Positions 31,527 to 32,541 of a stretch of DNA of 32,541 nt are shown here, in pieces. The position numbers and the translations under genes were made by a program. Within the stretch, counting starts at the first letter, position 1, and the number at the start of each line of letters is the position of its first letter. Source of the DNA: Flavimaricola sp. Its GTDB lineage: Bacteria; Pseudomonadota; Alphaproteobacteria; Rhodobacterales; Rhodobacteraceae. The stretch is from contig JAQWWH010000091.1 of the NCBI GenBank assembly GCA_029255105.1, positions 1-32,541 of the forward strand, read 5' to 3'. The notes beneath the pieces are model-generated. The model did no database searches. It was not told the origin of the DNA and saw only the letters and a list, made by a program, of their open reading frames with translations.

Positions 31527-31832
31527 TCAGCCCTTCATCACGTTGACGTCTTCAACGTCGATGGTCCCGCGGACGCGGAAGAAACACACAAGAATGGCAA
31601 GGCCGATGGCGGCCTCGGCGGCAGCGACGGTCAGGACGAACAGGGTGAAAACCTGCCCCACCAAATCACCAAGGAAGGACGAGAAGGCGACCATGTTGAT
31701 ATTCACCGCCAGCAGCATCAATTCGATGCTCATCAGCATGATGATCACGTTCTTGCGGTTCAGAAACAGGCCAAAGACCCCGATGACGAACAGGGCCGCC
31801 GCCACTGTCAGGTAATGTTCAATTCCGATCAT
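31527..31832 (-). CDS. nuoK: NADH-quinone oxidoreductase subunit K
   Basis: Small three-span subunit (MrpC-like) of the complex I membrane arm, 101 aa, the exact usual size. [46 protein letters not shown] contains the conserved Glu (SIELML) in span 2. [25 protein letters not shown] contains the second Glu in span 3. A GGGGC sequence precedes the ATG. It is 100 bases downstream of nuoJ, a larger gap than elsewhere in the cluster. Confidence 0.97.
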   Translation of the reverse strand: MIGIEHYLTVAAALFVIGVFGLFLNRKNVIIMLMSIELMLLAVNINMVAFSSFLGDLVGQVFTLFVLTVAAAEAAIGLAILVCFFRVRGTIDVEDVNVMKG

Positions 31833-31891
31833 CGTTTTGCCCCAGCCTTGTTCGGTGCAGAAATCTTGCGAATGGTCCGTGCCAGCCGCGG

Positions 31892-31906
31892 GGCGCGTGG
31901 TGCGCC
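31892..31906. other. Small GC hairpin in the nuoJ-nuoK spacer
   Basis: GGCGC (31892-31896), loop GTGGT, GCGCC (31902-31906) form a 5-bp stem in the middle of the 100-base gap (31833-31932), the largest gap within this nuo cluster. No ORF is seen in the gap. It could be a processing or stability element; the pairing is short, so the call is weak. Confidence 0.25.
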
Positions 31907-31932
31907 GCAGCCAACCTTGTATAGTGTCCTGA

Positions 31933-32538
31933 TCACAGCCCCTGCCCCGGCTTTACGTCCTTGAGTTCCATGGCCTTGGCCGGATCGCGGTACATCTGCG
32001 CCAGCACGTCCTGCCGCTTGATATCCACCCGATGCCGCAGGGTCAGAACAATCGCCCCGATCATGGCAACCAGGAGGATCAGCCCGGCCAGCTGGAACAG
32101 CATGATGTAGCGGTCGTAGATCAACAGACCGAGCGCCTTGGTGTTCTGGATATCGCCTGCGGGCGCGGCAATCCGCGTCTCTGCCCCATCCGAGTAGCCC
32201 CAGACGCCAAAAGCCAGCGCCAGTTGCATCAGGATGACGACCCCGATCAGCAAGGCCAGCGGCATGTATTTCGCCATCTCGGCCTTCAATTCAGCAAAGT
32301 CGATATCAAGCATCATGACAACGAAGAGGAACAGAACCGCCACCGCACCGACGTAGACGATGATCAAAAGCATCGCCACAAACTCGGCCCCCAGAAGGAC
32401 AAAGAGACCGGCAGACGACAGAAACGCCAGGATCAGCCACAGGACCGAGTGGACCGGGTTCCGGCTGACCACGGTCATCAGGCCGCCCATCAGCGTCGTC
32501 ACCGCAAAGGCGTAAAAGGTAAAGGCTGCAACCGTCAT
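31933..32538 (-). CDS. nuoJ: NADH-quinone oxidoreductase subunit J
   Basis: Five-span subunit of the complex I membrane arm (ND6 homologue), 201 aa. [39 protein letters not shown] is the typical N-terminus. [29 protein letters not shown] is the hallmark third helix with the pi-bulge region. A soluble C-terminal stretch ([30 protein letters not shown]) is typical of alphaproteobacterial NuoJ. The gene is complete: the start ATG is at 32538, three bases from the window edge. The upstream nuo genes (A-I) are expected beyond the window. Confidence 0.97.
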   Translation of the reverse strand: MTVAAFTFYAFAVTTLMGGLMTVVSRNPVHSVLWLILAFLSSAGLFVLLGAEFVAMLLIIVYVGAVAVLFLFVVMMLDIDFAELKAEMAKYMPLALLIGVVILMQLALAFGVWGYSDGAETRIAAPAGDIQNTKALGLLIYDRYIMLFQLAGLILLVAMIGAIVLTLRHRVDIKRQDVLAQMYRDPAKAMELKDVKPGQGL

Positions 32539-32541
32539 GCG

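Noticed and set aside
1..32541. tRNA/rRNA genes, insertion sequences, prophage genes or CRISPR arrays
   Set aside because: Looked for in both strands. No cloverleaf-like or rRNA sequence, transposase, integrase or regularly spaced repeat array was found; the gene order looks like undisturbed core chromosome.

Overview
The window comes from the chromosome of a high-GC alphaproteobacterium, most likely a marine Rhodobacteraceae/Roseobacter-group organism. This rests on gene content and order (surE-pcm-nlpD facing a DUF815 ATPase and tatABC; nuoJKL-orf-nuoMN-birA-coaX-rnj; a B. subtilis-type PurF; Hint-domain and YafY/WYL proteins) and on strong G/C bias at third codon positions. It is almost all core chromosome. 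I found no tRNA or rRNA gene, insertion sequence, phage gene or CRISPR array, and no gene-free stretch over 300 bases.

Layout. 1-4026 (+): the 3' part of alanine racemase, an MlaE-type lipid ABC permease and its MlaF-type ATPase with overlapping ends, a membrane-anchored coiled-coil protein, and a single-domain PqiA-like membrane protein. No MCE (MlaD/PqiB) protein is visible among them. 4169-7863 (+): radA, a cvpA-family gene and purF. 7910-10653 (+): a sulfotransferase-like protein and an atypical SDR joined by a GTGA overlap, then surE-pcm joined the same way. 10732-11967 (+): nlpD, an OM lipoprotein with a degenerate LytM domain. 12043-14647 (-): tatA-tatB-tatC-DUF815 ATPase, with the last three genes overlapping. 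nlpD and the DUF815 gene converge on two near-identical palindromes that contain their stop codons.

14846-18642: a WYL-domain regulator preceded by four TGTCA half-sites; a lone FbpC-like ABC ATPase and a second atypical SDR on the minus strand; and a Hint-domain protein. 18717-19301 (-): a small lipoprotein with a repetitive beta-rich body. 19493-22818 (+): prfC and a DEAD-box RNA helicase with an SR-dipeptide tail. 22926-32538 (-): a tightly packed block, in transcription order nuoJ, nuoK, nuoL, a small membrane-protein gene, nuoM, nuoN, birA, coaX, rnj. It places the distal membrane arm of respiratory complex I together with cofactor genes and RNase J.

I do not see a clear-cut new defence or mobile system. 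The best leads are the MCE-less MlaE/MlaF/coiled-coil/PqiA cluster, the paired stop-codon palindromes, the TGTCA operator array, the two SDRs with broken catalytic motifs, the beta-rich lipoprotein, and the small ORF inside the nuo operon.
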